Positions 1-12,109 of a stretch of 64,000 nucleotides of DNA are shown piece by piece (the first letter of the stretch is position 1; each line of letters opens with the position of its first letter). The translations under genes were made by a program, and so were the position numbers. The notes below the pieces were generated by a model. That model was not told where the DNA came from and made no database searches. It saw nothing but the letters and a program-made list of their open reading frames with translations. This DNA comes from Sternotherus odoratus (lineage: Eukaryota > Chordata > Testudines > Kinosternidae), in assembly GCA_032164245.1 (NCBI GenBank), contig JAVMKO010000001.1:286695041-286759040 (forward strand). The letters run 5' to 3'.

Positions 1-1950
1 TCAAAGTCCCCCCCCAACCCTACTCCTGTCTTTTTGTTATTAGAGTCTTTCTAAGGAACTGCTGTGAAATGCACAGTACAGTTCCCAGTTCTGAATAACA
101 TAAACCCACCATTTTGCATCAATCCCCGTTCCTATTGCTGTTTTTGTCACTTCTCCCCAAAGTTCTCACTTATCACATCAGTTGGCTTTTGGCAGGTTTT
201 AGCTGCTGCCAAGTAGTCAGTGAGAACTACTTTGAAGTGTGGGCTGATGTCTAACTGAGAGAACATTCGGGAGCATGATTGATGCAAGGCAGTGGATCCC
301 TGTTATGTCAGTGTCAAGACTTATAAATCTCCTCTACTTTGCAATGAAGGACTGGAACTAAAGAAAAAAGATAGACAAACGTGAGGAGTTGGGGAAAGCA
401 TAGATTTGGGCATCAAGGCTATTGTGTAACCAAGGATTAGAAAGAAGTGTAAGTTAAATGGTGTACATGCCCAGCGGGGGTGGGTAAGAAGTATTTGGTA
501 CTTAGTGAGAAAGCTTGCATTTAGTGCTTGGGGTCACCACTGGAATATAGGACACTGGGAAGAAGAAAGAAAGAGAGAGAATGTGATGATCTGCATCTGT
601 TACTGACTGCTGGAATCTTTTTATTTAAAAATAAATGAATTAATTAAATTAAGTCTAGTAACATTGTTAGGAAGTCCAGGAAAAAGTAGAAAGAAGTGAG
701 CAGTGACCATGGATATAACAGACATCTAAACTCATTAAGGGGTGACATTCTCTACAGTACAGAAGGAACATGCTCCTTCGCAGGTAACACACTTAACACG
801 TCAATGTTTTAAGCAGGGGTCAGCTTTTGTTTAGAGCTTTTGTGCAGAACATTTGCACAGCAATGAATTTCATCCCAAAGAAGGTTGGTCTGGAGAGGGA
901 CTTTCAAAGGGAGTTGTATTTTAATAGGAGTTGAACACCTAATTCCCTTAGGATACCAGACTGTGTATTTAAGAGACTAGCTTGGGCAACATGAGAAACA
1001 GGATCGTTTCCTGGCTCTGCTGGAGACTTTCCCCTATGTGTCTTGGCACATGTTTCCTGTCTGTGCCATAACTCTATTCAGTTTCCAGTTAACATGGTCT
1101 CTGAATTCACTTCCTTCTGCTTTTCACACCACACTTCTTAAATATCATTTTCGCCTCCAAAGCATAAAAGTTCCTAGCTACCTTGATGTCCTGATGCTGT
1201 AGCAACACTGAGTGCTAATAATACAGTCATGTACAACAGTTCATGGCTTAGACAGAGACACAATAGAGAGCTCTGGTACAGAAATCCATTTTATTTCATC
1301 TTCTGTTGATTGTTAATAACCATATACCATGTCACCTTGTGAACCTTGTGATTTAATTTTCAAACTGAGAATCAGAAGTAGATATTACAATGAAAATTTG
1401 ATTAACCTCTCTTTTTTCTTTGGTACAGTGAGGATTATTTTTTAAAAAAAATACTTTGCTTTTTAGATGTGTTTTATTCTCAATGAAAGCATTTTTTCCC
1501 TATCAGGGATGGTTCTGATTACAAAAATATGAAATGTAGGTGAAGAGGAAAGTATATTTATCCTCTCAGAAACAGATTCCAGATAGTCATACTTTGACAG
1601 TCTCTATCCTATTATTATAAAGTCTAGGGCATGTCTTTATGCATTACGGATCTAATCTAAGGTCCATAGTATTACCCCAGAATTTCACATTCTTGTGTGC
1701 ACCCCAGAACGTGACAGTACTGCAGTCAGCCATTTTGTATGTGTAACCACTGCCTGCTGAAAACCAAACATCATATAGGGAGGAAAATCTTAGGCCTTTG
1801 TGAGTCGAGGTCAGAGAGGTGCATACTTGCAGTTTGTTAATCAGAATGGGAGGGTAGAACAGAAAGGTATGGAAGAGAGTGAGTGAATAGTGACCTTGGT
1901 TTTAGGAGCTCCTGACATATTGTTGTTATAACTAGAAATACTAGAAATGT
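1..1950. other. Unassigned non-coding DNA
   Basis: No frame with recognisable protein similarity and no repeat family that I can name. The stretch is A+T-rich with short purine runs (near 560-600) and an A/T run near 1440. A weak resemblance to the core of a tRNA-derived SINE lies around 1000-1075 but is too diverged to call. It is probably intergenic or intronic DNA. Confidence 0.5.
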
Positions 1951-1959
1951 TTTGAGATA

Positions 1960-2290
1960 ATGAATAGCTGGTTGAAAGTAGGAGAATTGGTGACCCGCTA
2001 AGAGTCAGTATAGGTTATTTGCTTATTTTGAAGTTAGCTGTAAAAGATGGGTGAAAGATTATGCTTTGGAGGAAGCTTTCTTCAGGTAAGGAGCAGACAT
2101 CTAAATTCCCCATCAGCTGGATGGAAAGAGGGACCCCTGGAAGCCCAGCTGATGATCATTCAAAACTATGCATAACCATACCTGGCATGTCCTAACCCTG
2201 TTGTGTATGCGTGTGCTTAAAATCTAATAAACAGTAGTTTTTTATAAGAACACACTTGTTCGTATCATTTATCAAAGAGATAAGCTATAC
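1960..2290 (+). repeat. Possible LTR-like 3' end
   Basis: A polyadenylation signal (AATAAA, about 2226-2231) is followed by a T-rich stretch, the arrangement of an LTR R-U5 border. No second copy, coding remnant or target duplication was found, so this is a weak call. It could equally be unique DNA with a chance AATAAA. Confidence 0.25.
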
Positions 2291-2854
2291 CTCTATTGAG
2301 TTATTCCTGACATCACGTGGAGAGAAACATTTAAGTTACTACTGCTTTGGATTCTGAGAATCCCCAGGTAACAACTGAAATCAAATCCAAAAGCCCATTG
2401 AAGTGAAAGTACACTCAGTGGGCTTTGGATGAAGCTTTATATAGTAAATATGGGACAGACTTCCAAGAGAAAACTGCTTATATATGTTCAATTCTGTACA
2501 GACAAGAAGAGATTTGACTTCTGGAATGGACTGTTTCTCTTTTGGGGAAGAGATGTGTGGGACTTGGGTCAAGGATATGCTGTACTACTTTATTTCATTT
2601 ATAACATGCACATAGTTCCTGTTATTGCCTTAAGCAAAGATGTACAGAACTGAAAAGATTGCAGTAAAGCAGAGTACAGGTTGTAGGAGAGAGAGAGAGT
2701 GAGCCTGGAGCACTAGGAATGGTGCAAGACCTGAAGCCTGAACCTCAGTCATCAAAACCAGGCCATGCTATGAGCCAAAGTGAGGCTGTGTCATAAAACA
2801 CATTTGCCTGTAAGTTCACTGTCCATCATATCAATGTGGCAAAGGTACGGCTAG

Positions 2855-3254
2855 TGTTGCTAAAACACAGGCACTCCTAAGTGGTACTAGGCACTGTGCA
2901 TTCATGTAAACACATTGGTAGAGAAGGGATGTTTTGTTTGAAGCAGCAGGTAAAAGGTGTAGGGTTGTTAACTAATGACGTCGGGGGGTTGTATGTGACT
3001 TGTTTGAATCAATGTATAAAAGGAGAAGCACCTTTGTCCAGTGTAGGGGTCAGCAGATGCTCTTGTTGCTCACTGAGCTGGTATAATTGTCACAGGCATA
3101 CATGTGTTAGTGCACCTGTAACCGCTGAGCCAGGGTGCTAGGACTCTGCTTCATCGACAATAAACCTGGCCGAGCACCCTTGCCACTGAACCCGTCTTTC
3201 TTTCTGAGTAATATCGAGGTCTGCTAAATGAGCAGGCTGCACTCTCTGATAACA
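2855..3254 (+). repeat. LTR of an endogenous retrovirus-like element
   Basis: The order of signals fits a retroviral LTR read on the plus strand. A TG start lies near 2855, a TATA box (TATAAAAGG) at 3015-3023, and AATAAA at 3159-3164, followed by a T/C-rich U5-like stretch ending in CA near 3254. TATA to AATAAA is about 145 bp, normal for an LTR. No internal retroviral coding sequence follows, so it is probably a solo LTR. I could not find a matching target duplication, so the ends are approximate. Confidence 0.6.
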
Positions 3255-3665
3255 CCAGAGCTCCAAACACAGAAACACTGAGCAGCCGCCACAACCTTGC
3301 AGCAGTGACAACGTCCTTCAGCAACATTCTTAACAACCCAGGTGTTGTTCCTCTGAAAAAGCAATCTGAAAACCTTCAGCCATCAGCACTCGTTTCTTTG
3401 AACAAACTGCTTTTCTGTGTCCCTGCTAAGAAACAGCTCTCCAGAACGTGTCTGTGTCCCCGAACCCACGCTCAGCTGTAACTTGGGATATGTGTCATTT
3501 CAAATCAACCTCCCCTGGAGGTTTAACGGACAATGTGGTTAAAAACACCAGAAAATGCAGTCTTGTCTATATTAGCTGGTAGAACCATGTATTGTTATGG
3601 CTTCCACTAGTGCAGTTGTCCCAGTAGAAATTGGTTAAAATTTATTGTGGATAGAGAAGTTGAGT

Positions 3666-3787
3666 ATCAGAGAGCTAGCCATGTTAGTCTGGAATAGCAG
3701 AGGTAACAAAGAATCCTGTGGCACCTTAAAGACTAACTAAAGTATTGAAGCATAAGCTTTCGTGGGCTAATACCACGAATACCCACA
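3666..3787 (+). repeat. Penelope-like element tail repeat, family B
   Basis: The segment opens with GTAGCCATGTTAGTCTGG-like sequence and runs through CCTGTGGCACCTTAAAGAC to a CTTTCGTGGG block. The same sequence recurs at 15175-15368. The opening resembles the start of the Penelope tails elsewhere in the window. On the minus strand the CCCACGAAAGC block looks like the 3' half of a hammerhead ribozyme core. The 5' half of the core is lost here, so no active ribozyme is expected. Family assignment is inference. Confidence 0.55.
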
Positions 3788-3885
3788 AGAAGTTGAGTGA
3801 TTTGCTCAAGATCTTATGGGAAGTTTGTAGCATAAGCAGGAGTTAAACTTGCCTTAACAAGACCATGTTCCTGCTCTGTTTCTCA
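3788..3885 (-). repeat. tRNA-derived SINE fragment (MIR/Cry-like)
   Basis: It matches the middle of the SINE seen repeatedly here: the block around GTGATTTGCTCAAG is the minus-strand form of the 'cttgggcaagtcac' core. The Penelope tail repeat ends directly against it, suggesting insertion into or beside the SINE. Confidence 0.5.
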
Positions 3886-4059
3886 GTTACTGGGTGCAAG
3901 TATGTTTGTTTCTTTGTGTGTATTGGTGCAGCCCTTCGCTCAGGAAAGAAAAATCTACATAGTCTGATTAAAATAAACTATTACTTCCCTCTGAACTAGT
4001 GTGTTGCATTTCTCGTTGCCTAAGATTACTATATTTTCTCATGAGCACTTACTGATATT

Positions 4060-4161
4060 TAGGGTGACCGGACAGCAAATGTGAAAAATCAGGACAAGGG
4101 TGGGTGTAGTAGGAGCCTATATAAGAAAAAGACCCAAAAATTGGGATATCTGGTCACCGTA
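4060..4161 (+). mobile_element. hAT-like MITE, copy 1 (102 bp)
   Basis: The ends are TAGGGTGACC and, inverted, TACGGTGACC. The element is flanked by an exact 8-bp duplication, CTGATATT, at 4052-4059 and 4162-4169. An 8-bp duplication and short TIRs are hAT hallmarks. It is internally deleted relative to the 124-bp copies and has no coding capacity, so it would need a transposase in trans. Confidence 0.88.
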
Positions 4162-4529
4162 CTGATATTTCCAACCCATCAATCCTAACCTGTCACTTTA
4201 GTAGTTTGAGCACATTAGCAGATTTAAAAAAAAGGATACCACATGCTTTTACCATTATAAAATAGTGTTGGATGCCACAGAAAAGCATTATTTCTTGTAA
4301 AACCATAGAACACTGAGCAGCAAAGAAAAAGTGCCTTCTCAGAGGGGTACATAGATCTGTACAATATCTATTGAGTTTTCTCCTGCAAGAGGGTTGTGCA
4401 GAGTATGGTGCACCAGTGGAGCAGTCTGGGCAGGAATGCATTTGCAAACCAGCATACTCTGGAGGGTATCTCTATGCTGATTCTACATATGCCATTATGG
4501 AGAGGGGCAGTAGGGGCAAGTCAGTATTT

Positions 4530-4632
4530 GTATTATGGTGCACCCAGTTGCTCCCAGTCATTGATCCAGGGCCCCATTGTGCTATGTACTGGGCAAACAC
4601 ATAATAAAGAGACCGTCCCTACTCTGAACAGT
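4530..4632 (-). repeat. SINE 3' tail fragment
   Basis: CAGGGCCCCATTGTGCTA followed by a GTACTGGGCAAACACATAATAAAGAG-type block is the minus-strand form of the SINE tail seen in plus orientation at 31105-31395. Only the tail is recognisable. Confidence 0.6.
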
Positions 4633-4639
4633 GTTCTCT

Positions 4640-6100
4640 GGTTGATTTTCATATACACTGAATACAATGGTCTCACACAGTGTAGAGGGGTTACATTTCA
4701 GCTCTATTCCTTGGACCTTAATTGGGAGGTAGATTCTATTTTACCACCCCACTCCTCCAACCATCACCCAGATAAAGCCCCTGTTGTTTGGGGATTGTGT
4801 GGCTAAAGCTAATTTTTCCTGGTTGTGAATGTCCTATTCATATTTTGACTATAAAAAATCATTGTAGGCAGATTTTGGTAACTTCTGGTATTTTACCACT
4901 ACATTGTGTTGAAGATCTACACATTAAAGACAAAAAAGTCTTTAGTCAAACTCTTTTGTAAGGGTGATTAATTTACCAGCTATATCTTTAGAACACTGTC
5001 TTATTTCTAGTCTCTTCCAGTCTGCTGAAGTCATGTGGCTACTCAGCCTAAGTATGAATCATGTCAAAATAGGCAATATAGTAATATTATTGGGCATGCT
5101 CAGTTGATGTCTTTCACGCAACTGTGGACAAACAAACCAGGCAGGATGCTTGATTAAACAGCACAAGTCTGTGCTGCAGAGCAAATTATGATAAATTGCT
5201 AATATTGATTACTTTTAACTGGAAAGATGATATTGTCTGGTGTTTAAATTTAGGAACGCAGCCAAAGATACCTTGACCTCACCTCTGCAATGGGAACTGA
5301 TACAAAATTAATTGGGGTTGTCATTCAGGTAGCAGTCACAATTAAGTGACAGTTGATTTATTAATTTAAAGGCTAAGCTGGAAACCAGATGTGTTCTCCA
5401 CTGGAATATGACTCTAGTGGTTTTGTCGGGTAACACAGAGAGAGCCTGAAAATGTTGTTAGTCTCAGTTTAATCACAGTGACATAATACATTTGTCACTT
5501 GAATTGCCGTACTTTCTGATCAAAGATACGGTTTGTTCGTTCGTTCTGTACTGCTGAATGCATAGCCAACTACAATATCTGTAGGTGCATATCATCTTTC
5601 AGCAATAATGCATTTGCAACAGTAATTTAGAATCCTATATATAGTGCCTATATGCACTGCTGGCTGTGTGCTTTCTCCACTGCACAAACATTTATTTGGG
5701 AGTACAGTATATTTTCAGAGATGATGAGACCCCAATGCCTTTCTTGGTTCTCCTGCCTTGTTCCAGAGGAGTAGCAATCTTCTGCTACTGTTTATCGATA
5801 ATAGGTTACTGCCTCTGCATTAGATCTGCTGGGTGTGTGGAGGAGATATGGGAGGCAGAGCCTGATAACCACCCTCCAACCCAACACCTTCACCCCAGTG
5901 ATGTGAGTTAGGGCAAATCACAAACTTGTTTATTGTAATAATTGTTGTATCATTTTCGTTTAGTGCTTTGAGGTCCTTGGTTGACAGGCACTCTCTCTCC
6001 ACACACATATACATATGTATATACAATTTTCAATATGTTTACTGTCAGAAATTTAGGGGGCTTTGGGATTAGGCAGCAGCTGAAATTGGGTTTTGAGAAT
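4640..6100. other. Unassigned non-coding DNA
   Basis: A+T-rich, with no coding signal or nameable repeat. Several short ATTA/TAAT-rich stretches occur (for example 5180-5370), but without alignment nothing marks them as regulatory. Confidence 0.45.
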
Positions 6101-6106
6101 GCCCAT

Positions 6107-6230
6107 TAGGGTGACCAGACAGCAAATGTGAAAAATCAGAACAGGGGGTGAGGAGTAATAGGAACCTATATAAGAAAAGGACCCCAAAATCAGGACTGTC
6201 CCTATAAAATCAGGACATCTGGTCACCTTA
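6107..6230 (+). mobile_element. hAT-like MITE, copy 2 (124 bp)
   Basis: Starts TAGGGTGACC and ends with the inverse, GGTCACCTTA. It has an exact 8-bp target duplication, ATGCCCAT, at 6099-6106 and 6231-6238. It appears to be a full-length copy of the family found at 4060, 11377, 45055 and 52576. The interior has a long imperfect palindrome around the CCTATATAAGAAAA segment and no coding capacity. Confidence 0.92.
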
Positions 6231-6334
6231 ATGCCCATGGTCTCTACATTTTAGATGTAGGTGCCTAAAGAGGTAGTTAGGCATCTAAGTCACTTGTTTA
6301 TCTAGCTTTATTACACTCCCTGCCTGTGAAGGCT

Positions 6335-7333
6335 TACCCACTCTTGGAGTATTAGTTGACCAAAGGATCACTATGAGCTGCCAATGTGATATGGCCGTGA
6401 AAAAAACGAATGTGGTCTTGGGATGCATCAGGTGAGGTATTTCCAGTAGAGATAAGCAAGCATTAGTAGTGTTATACAAGGCACTGGTGAGACCTCATCT
6501 GGAAAACTGTGTGCAGTTTTCGTCTCCCATGTTTAAGAAGGATGAATTCTAACTGGAACAGGTACAAAGAAGGGCTACCAGGATGATCCAAGGAATGGAA
6601 AACCTCCTCTTATGAAAGGAGACCCAAGGAATTTGGCTTGTGTTTAGCCTAACCAAAAGAAGGCTGATGGGAGGTCTCTCTGTACAATATGAGAGGGATA
6701 AATGCCAGGGAGGGAGAGGAATTATGTTAGATCAGTACCAATGTGAATCCAAGAACAAATGGATATAAACTGGCCATTAAGAAGTTTAGACTTGAAATTA
6801 GATGAAGGTGACTAACCATCAGAGGAGTGAAGTTCTGGAACAGCCTTCCAATGGAAGCAGTGGGGGCAAAAGACCTATCTGGCTTCAAGATTAAGCTCGA
6901 TAAGTTTATGGAGGAGATGGAATGATAGGATTACATCATTTTGGCAATTAATTGATCTTTGACTATTTGTGGTAGATGGGCCCGGTGGCCTGAGAGAGGA
7001 TGTTGGATGGGATGGGTACTGATTTACTACAGAAAATTCTTTCCTGGGTGTCTGGCTGATATTTGGGATCGGGAAGGAATTTTCCTCCAGGGCAAATTGG
7101 CAGAGGCCCTGAGTCTTTTTTTTGCCTTTCTCTGCAGCGTGGGGCAAGGGTCACTTGCTGGAGGATGGCACCTTGAAGTCCTTAAACTATGGTTTGAGGA
7201 CTTCAATAGCTCAGACATAGGTGAGAAGTTTATTTCAGGAATGGGTGGGTGAGATCCTGTGGCCTGTTGTCTGCAGGAGGTCAGACTAGATGATCATAAT
7301 GGTCCCTTCTGACCTTAAAGTCTATGAGTCTAA
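6335..7333 (+). mobile_element. CR1 LINE, 3' end (5' truncated)
   Basis: About 1 kb of CR1 covering the last part of the reverse transcriptase ORF and the 3' UTR. The GACCTCATCTGG block at 6491 corresponds to the conserved RPHLE stretch of the ORF. The tail contains AGACTAGATGATCATAATGG and ends in CTATGAGTCTA, the octamer-type CR1 end. Frameshifts and stops break the frame, so it encodes nothing intact. The same subfamily recurs at 32817-33236. 5' truncation is the usual LINE outcome. Confidence 0.9.
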
Positions 7334-7544
7334 AATACAGTATTGAGCCTTGTACCACCTGTTATTTAAGGTCCAATCCTGAGAACCAAAACAGGCTTTT
7401 TATCCCATTGGAAAGCTGGAAATTCCTGCTTTTCAGAGATATCAAGCATTATGCAGAATTTATTTCTGGACCCGGCAGATCATGAAATATTGCACCTTAA
7501 AATAGTAGTGACACTTTGATTTATATGAAAAGGGATTGATCCTT

Positions 7545-7640
7545 CCCTGACTGATGCCATTTTTACACTGATGTAGCTCCACTGACTGGACTCCTGATTT
7601 ACACTGATATGAATGAGCTGGGAATCAGGCCCAAGCTATT
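7545..7640. repeat. Palindromic repeat of the 'dryTTACACTG/atcaggcc' type
   Basis: Contains two opposed TTTACACTGAT blocks and ends GGGAATCAGGCCC. Related, loosely palindromic segments recur at 9848, 15747, 30030, 30555, 38915, 47285 and 58290. It is probably an old MITE-like family with degraded inverted arms. Only motif sharing supports it. Confidence 0.4.
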
Positions 7641-8219
7641 TTAAATATTTGTACAGGTTTTAGAAATGCAGTACTGCTCACATGTTCTTTCCTACCACCA
7701 GAACAGCTGGACTCCTGGTATCAGTGTAACCCAGATTTTACAGATCTAAGAACACAAGAGTTAAGATAAGAATTATGGTATCAATACATTTTTAAAATAC
7801 TCAATATTTTTTTCTGAAATAGCTTTTCGATAAAATGTGAGACTTAGACAAAATATGAAAAGGTGGGCTATGAAGATGTTTATCCTTTTGTAGGCACAAG
7901 TTTGCAATGGCCTACATAATTCACTTGCTCAATGCGTTCCAATACAATCTTTTTATCATTACATAACATTCTGTTTTCGGTAGTGGAAGGCAGGCCTGTG
8001 AAAATATTTGACATGGATGTTCTTTTTTGATGAGGGATTATAAATACTATGTAACTGTATTCTTGTATTATGTTTTATTATTGCAATTAATTAGTAGTTG
8101 TGAGGAACACATTTTTTATTAATGTCAAATCAAGATAGTTTTTTTACTTAAACAAATCCCAAGTCACTTTTTGAGTTAGTCCAAGATATTATACATGCTC
8201 GACTGGAAACTAGAACTGA

Positions 8220-8500
8220 AGCACCAGGGACCGGGGTGGGATATCTGACTGGAGCTTATGAGACCTAAATTTTATTTCTTGCTCTCCTACTAATCCAATG
8301 CGTTAGCTTGCTGGGCAAGTCACTTGACCTTTCTAGACCTCTGTTTCCTCTCCCATTCTTTCTTGGTCTCGTCTATTTGGATTGTAAACTTGTAGGGGAA
8401 CGGGCTGTTTCTTTTTATGATTCTTCTTCTTCTTATGTCTAGCACAATGCTATCCTGAGCATAATTGCAGCTTCTAGACACCACAGTAAAACAAATAATA
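8220..8500 (+). repeat. tRNA-derived SINE (MIR/Cry-like), near full length
   Basis: The core GCTGGGCAAGTCACTTGACC is followed by a T/C-rich block, GGATTGTAAACTTGTAGGGG, a CTAGCACAAT block and an A/ATA-rich tail. This order is shared with 31105-31395 and, inverted, with many minus-strand fragments. Such SINEs are transcribed by RNA polymerase III and moved by LINE machinery. The tRNA-like head is too diverged to read the A and B boxes. Confidence 0.65.
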
Positions 8501-8639
8501 AAGTTGACATTGGAGCTGTATCTGTGATATAGTGAGTGGATTTAGAAAGCTGTGTAGAGGAAACGAGAGGTAGGGCAAGAGTTACAGTATCAGAATACCA
8601 CTCATTGATGCCGTAGGCATGACTTTGTGATTTGATTAA

Positions 8640-9650
8640 AAGTAACTGGATGTTCCCCTGGGTTAGGAGACACCTCACCACCACTTGGGAAGGAGTCTAC
8701 TCTGTGCTTGCTGTAGAACTGCTCCCTAAAAACAACCACGTCTGGCAGCACAAGCAGTACCTTGTAGGCTTCTGTAGACCTCACACTATACAGGCACACA
8801 CAACCCCACAATAATCAGAGTGTTTCCTGCAATGTCCAGCCCCTTATCCAGTGAACACTTACAGAATTACCAGAGCTGCTATTCCCAAAGGAGCAACATA
8901 CACCAGCTTATAAGATTCAACCCAGGATCAGCAGTTTGCTTAATACCAGAGCACTGATATATACTCATCCTGAAAACAAGAATAAATTTATTACCAAAGA
9001 AAAGAGAGTCAGGATACAGTGAATAAGGATATTGGAAACAAATGGTTACATATAAAATAAAATAACAACATGCTTTCTAGAGACTAACCTTAACTAATAT
9101 GTTAACCTCCTACCTAAATAAGTTTCTCTCACCCAAAGTCCTTCTCAACATTTTCATCCAAAATTGGCTGAGACCCCGCTTTCATGGTGCAGGATGCCAG
9201 ATGGTTTTCTTTGCATTCTAGAAATACCTGTGAAGTTCATTTACTCATAGACAGGATAATTCCCTATGATGTATTTTTTCCCTCTGTGCTCCTTTTTGGT
9301 TTTCACATCTTTTCATTAACATATGACTTCTTAAGTAAATGGGCATCCATTGTGTTAACTCACAATGCTTAATTTGCAGCCCGGCAGAGAGATGCATGTT
9401 TCTTACCTCCTGTCTGGAGCAACTGGTTTAAGGCAACACCTTTGTTATCTGCTTTTAACTTACATGCTTAAGAACATAATTTTCTGGTAAAGATACATAA
9501 CTCCTTACATAGTACCTGTAAGTACATTCCACAATGATACCAAATACTACTGTGATACAGGCTTTCATTTGAGACCTCACATGACATCCTGTAGTGAACC
9601 AGAATATACTTACCTGAACCAGGAGATAGCTGTACCTCTCTGCACCCACT
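8640..9650. other. Unclassified repeat-like region
   Basis: The composition and the AATAAATTTATTACC motif near 8982 suggest an old retroelement or minus-strand LTR, but I found no terminal repeat, target duplication, coding remnant or second copy in the window. Confidence 0.25.
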
Positions 9651-9847
9651 TGTCAGCTGTCTTGAAGAGGTTTTTGGGTTGCAGTAACTGTTTGTTATTT
9701 CAATAATAATGATTTGCTATTGACACCCTACTTGTGCGCATCATGTCAGAATGATTTTTATGGAAGGATTTGAAGTAACCAAGGTGTTTGGTAGCTTTGT
9801 AATAGACATCTGAAATGAAGCAGTATAGAGAATAGAGCAGAGATTGG

Positions 9848-9962
9848 AGACCAAATTCTGCTCTCAGTTACCCTAGGATAAATCTGTATTTGCACCATCA
9901 ACTTCAGTTGAGTTACTACTCAACTTTTTTGCACAAATGTACGAGACAGCAGAATTCAGCCC
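9848..9962. repeat. Palindromic repeat fragment
   Basis: The segment runs from CCAAATTCTGCTCTCAGTTA to AGCAGAATTCAGCCC, with opposed CAACTTCAGTTGAGTTACT sequence in the middle. The ends are imperfect inverted repeats. It belongs with the 7545 and 47285 segments. Confidence 0.45.
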
Positions 9963-9969
9963 TCTGATA

Positions 9970-11370
9970 TTTGATTTCATCAGGCCTTCGGCTTCTTTTA
10001 TGAAACCAGACCATCACTACTAGCAGTTTATCTGACAGTTTAATCTTTTTTTATCATCATCAAAGCTCACCAATTCCTTCCACCAACTCTGTCTGTTTTG
10101 ATACTTATTTAAAAAAAATCTTCCTATTGAGCATGAAAATATGTAGCTGATGAAATCTGCTCTGCATTGTCTTGGTTTGCAAGCATTCAACAGAACCAGC
10201 GAACAATAGCAGTCTCTTGAGTGAGTGGCATTGTACAGCTTTAATACATGACTTTGAATTATTTTGTCAAGTCTCTCTGAAAAAGTCAGCCGCAGTATGA
10301 CTTCCAGACTTTTGAAATTTAATCATTTTCACATCTGTTATACAGAGATACATATATGGTCATCTGTTGATGGCCTTCAAAAAACATTAAGAGGCAATTC
10401 ATTTCTTGAAACAAATGCAATGAAGGGTCATTTGGGCCAAAATATTGGAATGGCTCTCATTCCTCTGGCATTATAATTGCATGTTTACACAATTTCCTTT
10501 TAATCTCTCCAGCTCAGAGTGATTCTTGAAAAAATAAGTGAAATCCACATAAGCAAAAAAGTAGAAGGATAGCAATGGAGTGATACTGGTGTAAATGCAG
10601 TGTAACAGAGTGGAGAATCAGGTCCATAAAATGGGACTCTATGTATGTTTAGCAGGGAAATATTTTCTTGCTTTAGACAAATATGTGACGTTCTCTAAGG
10701 AAAAAGGTTAACATTAGATAAGGTGGACCTCTCAGAAAATAATCCATTCACCTTTTGTAATTATAATTATTTGACTCGATTGGTTTGCATAAATACATGT
10801 CATTAAGACTCAGTCTCTGCCATCAGAATCTCAGAGCTGGGGCTTGCTGCTTCTCCAGGCTTTGGACTGGTCTTGGAAGCAGCACATGCTGCTGCACTGA
10901 TCATGCAGCCTCAGAATGGGTTCTGCTGAAATGTCTGCCTTCACAATGGCAGTGCCATGTTTATGGGGCACAAGCACATGAGAGCAGGTTCTCAGCAGCA
11001 ATTTACTCACGGTCCTCTCTCCTCTGTTTTTAGCCTCTGTCACTCACTGAAGGGCTCCAGGCAGGCTACAGCCTATGCATTGTAGCCATGGCCTTGTTGG
11101 AGGACGAATACTAGTGACTGGTTGACTCTTTTGGTTAAAATTGTCTCTGGTTTCTTTTTGTGGGGATGGGATTGGTAAGTGCCAGATATAATCATGGAAG
11201 CTATTGCTGTGCTGGCACCAGGAGAGAGAATGTGTGGCCATTGTTTGCAATACAGGGTCTCAGTTTAGGTGTTTTGTTTACAACATTGACTATTCCTGGA
11301 TACAGCTGAGGCCAAGAGCACTTTTTCTGTATGGCCTCTCCTTTCAGAAACAATCCTTTGTATAGTGATC
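9970..11370. other. Unassigned non-coding DNA
   Basis: No protein similarity and no clear repeat apart from a short 'gagaatcaggtcc' palindromic-family fragment near 10570-10630. Around 10820-11060 the sequence is less A+T-rich, and short frames occur there on both strands, but they look like chance frames: neither start context nor splice-like borders stand out. Confidence 0.4.
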
Positions 11371-11376
11371 CATAAT

Positions 11377-11491
11377 TAGGGTGACCAGACAGCAAGGTGA
11401 CCAGCAGCTCTGCATGGAAAATGTGCCTATATAAGAAAAAGCCCCCAAAATCAGGACTGTCCCTATAAAATTGGAACATCTGGTCACCCTA
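11377..11491 (+). mobile_element. hAT-like MITE, copy 3 (115 bp)
   Basis: Begins TAGGGTGACC and ends TGGTCACCCTA, giving a near-perfect TIR. It has an exact 8-bp target duplication, TCCATAAT, at 11369-11376 and 11492-11499. The interior differs from copy 2 where a short AGCAGCTCTGCATGG-type stretch replaces part of the palindrome. Confidence 0.92.
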
Positions 11492-11801
11492 TCCATAATC
11501 CACAGAGGTTTATGTCTTGAGACACTTAGGAGCCTGAAGTTAGTGCATAATGTGGCTGTCCCAGTGCATAATGCAAGAAGCAATTACAATTGTGCTGCAG
11601 TGTGTGTGCTATGCACATGAAAGGTTCTGTCTGGAGATGAAGATGTTACTTTTAAACAATGAAGATTTAAATGGCTTAAGAGACAGTCACCTTTTCCATG
11701 CAGAGCTGCTTGAGTTGTGACCAGTCACTTGACCTGGTACCCCTTGCACTCATACACCTGGTTTAAAAGGGACAGGGTTGTTGGTAAGTCATTTGCCATT
11801 A

Positions 11802-12097
11802 GGGCTGGTCTACACTAGGGGGAGGGGTCAACCAAAGATACGCAACTTCAGCTATGTGAATAACGTAGCTGAAGTCGACATATCTTCAGCCGACTTACCT
11901 GCCGTCCTCACAGCGGCAGTGGTCGGCAGCGGGCTCCCCCCGTCGACTCCAGCTTGTGCCTCTCGGTGAGCTGGAGTTCTGGAGTCGACGGGAGCATCTT
12001 TGGCGATCGATTTATTGCGTCTTGATGAGATGCTATAAATAGATTGCCAGTAGATCGATCTCTACCCGCCGATCTGGCAAGTAGTGAAGACGTACCC
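11802..12097 (+). mobile_element. PIF/Harbinger-like MITE, copy 1 (296 bp)
   Basis: TIRs are GGGCTGGTCTACACT and, inverted, GGGTACGTCTTCACT. It is flanked by TTA at 11799-11801 and 12098-12100, the 3-bp duplication of PIF/Harbinger elements. It shares the left arm (ATACGCAACTTCAGCTA, 11838 on) and an internal hairpin centred near 12020 with the copies at 62986 and 63452. CpG content is higher than in the surroundings. It is non-coding. Confidence 0.82.
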
Positions 12098-12109
12098 TTA
12101 GAATGCATT

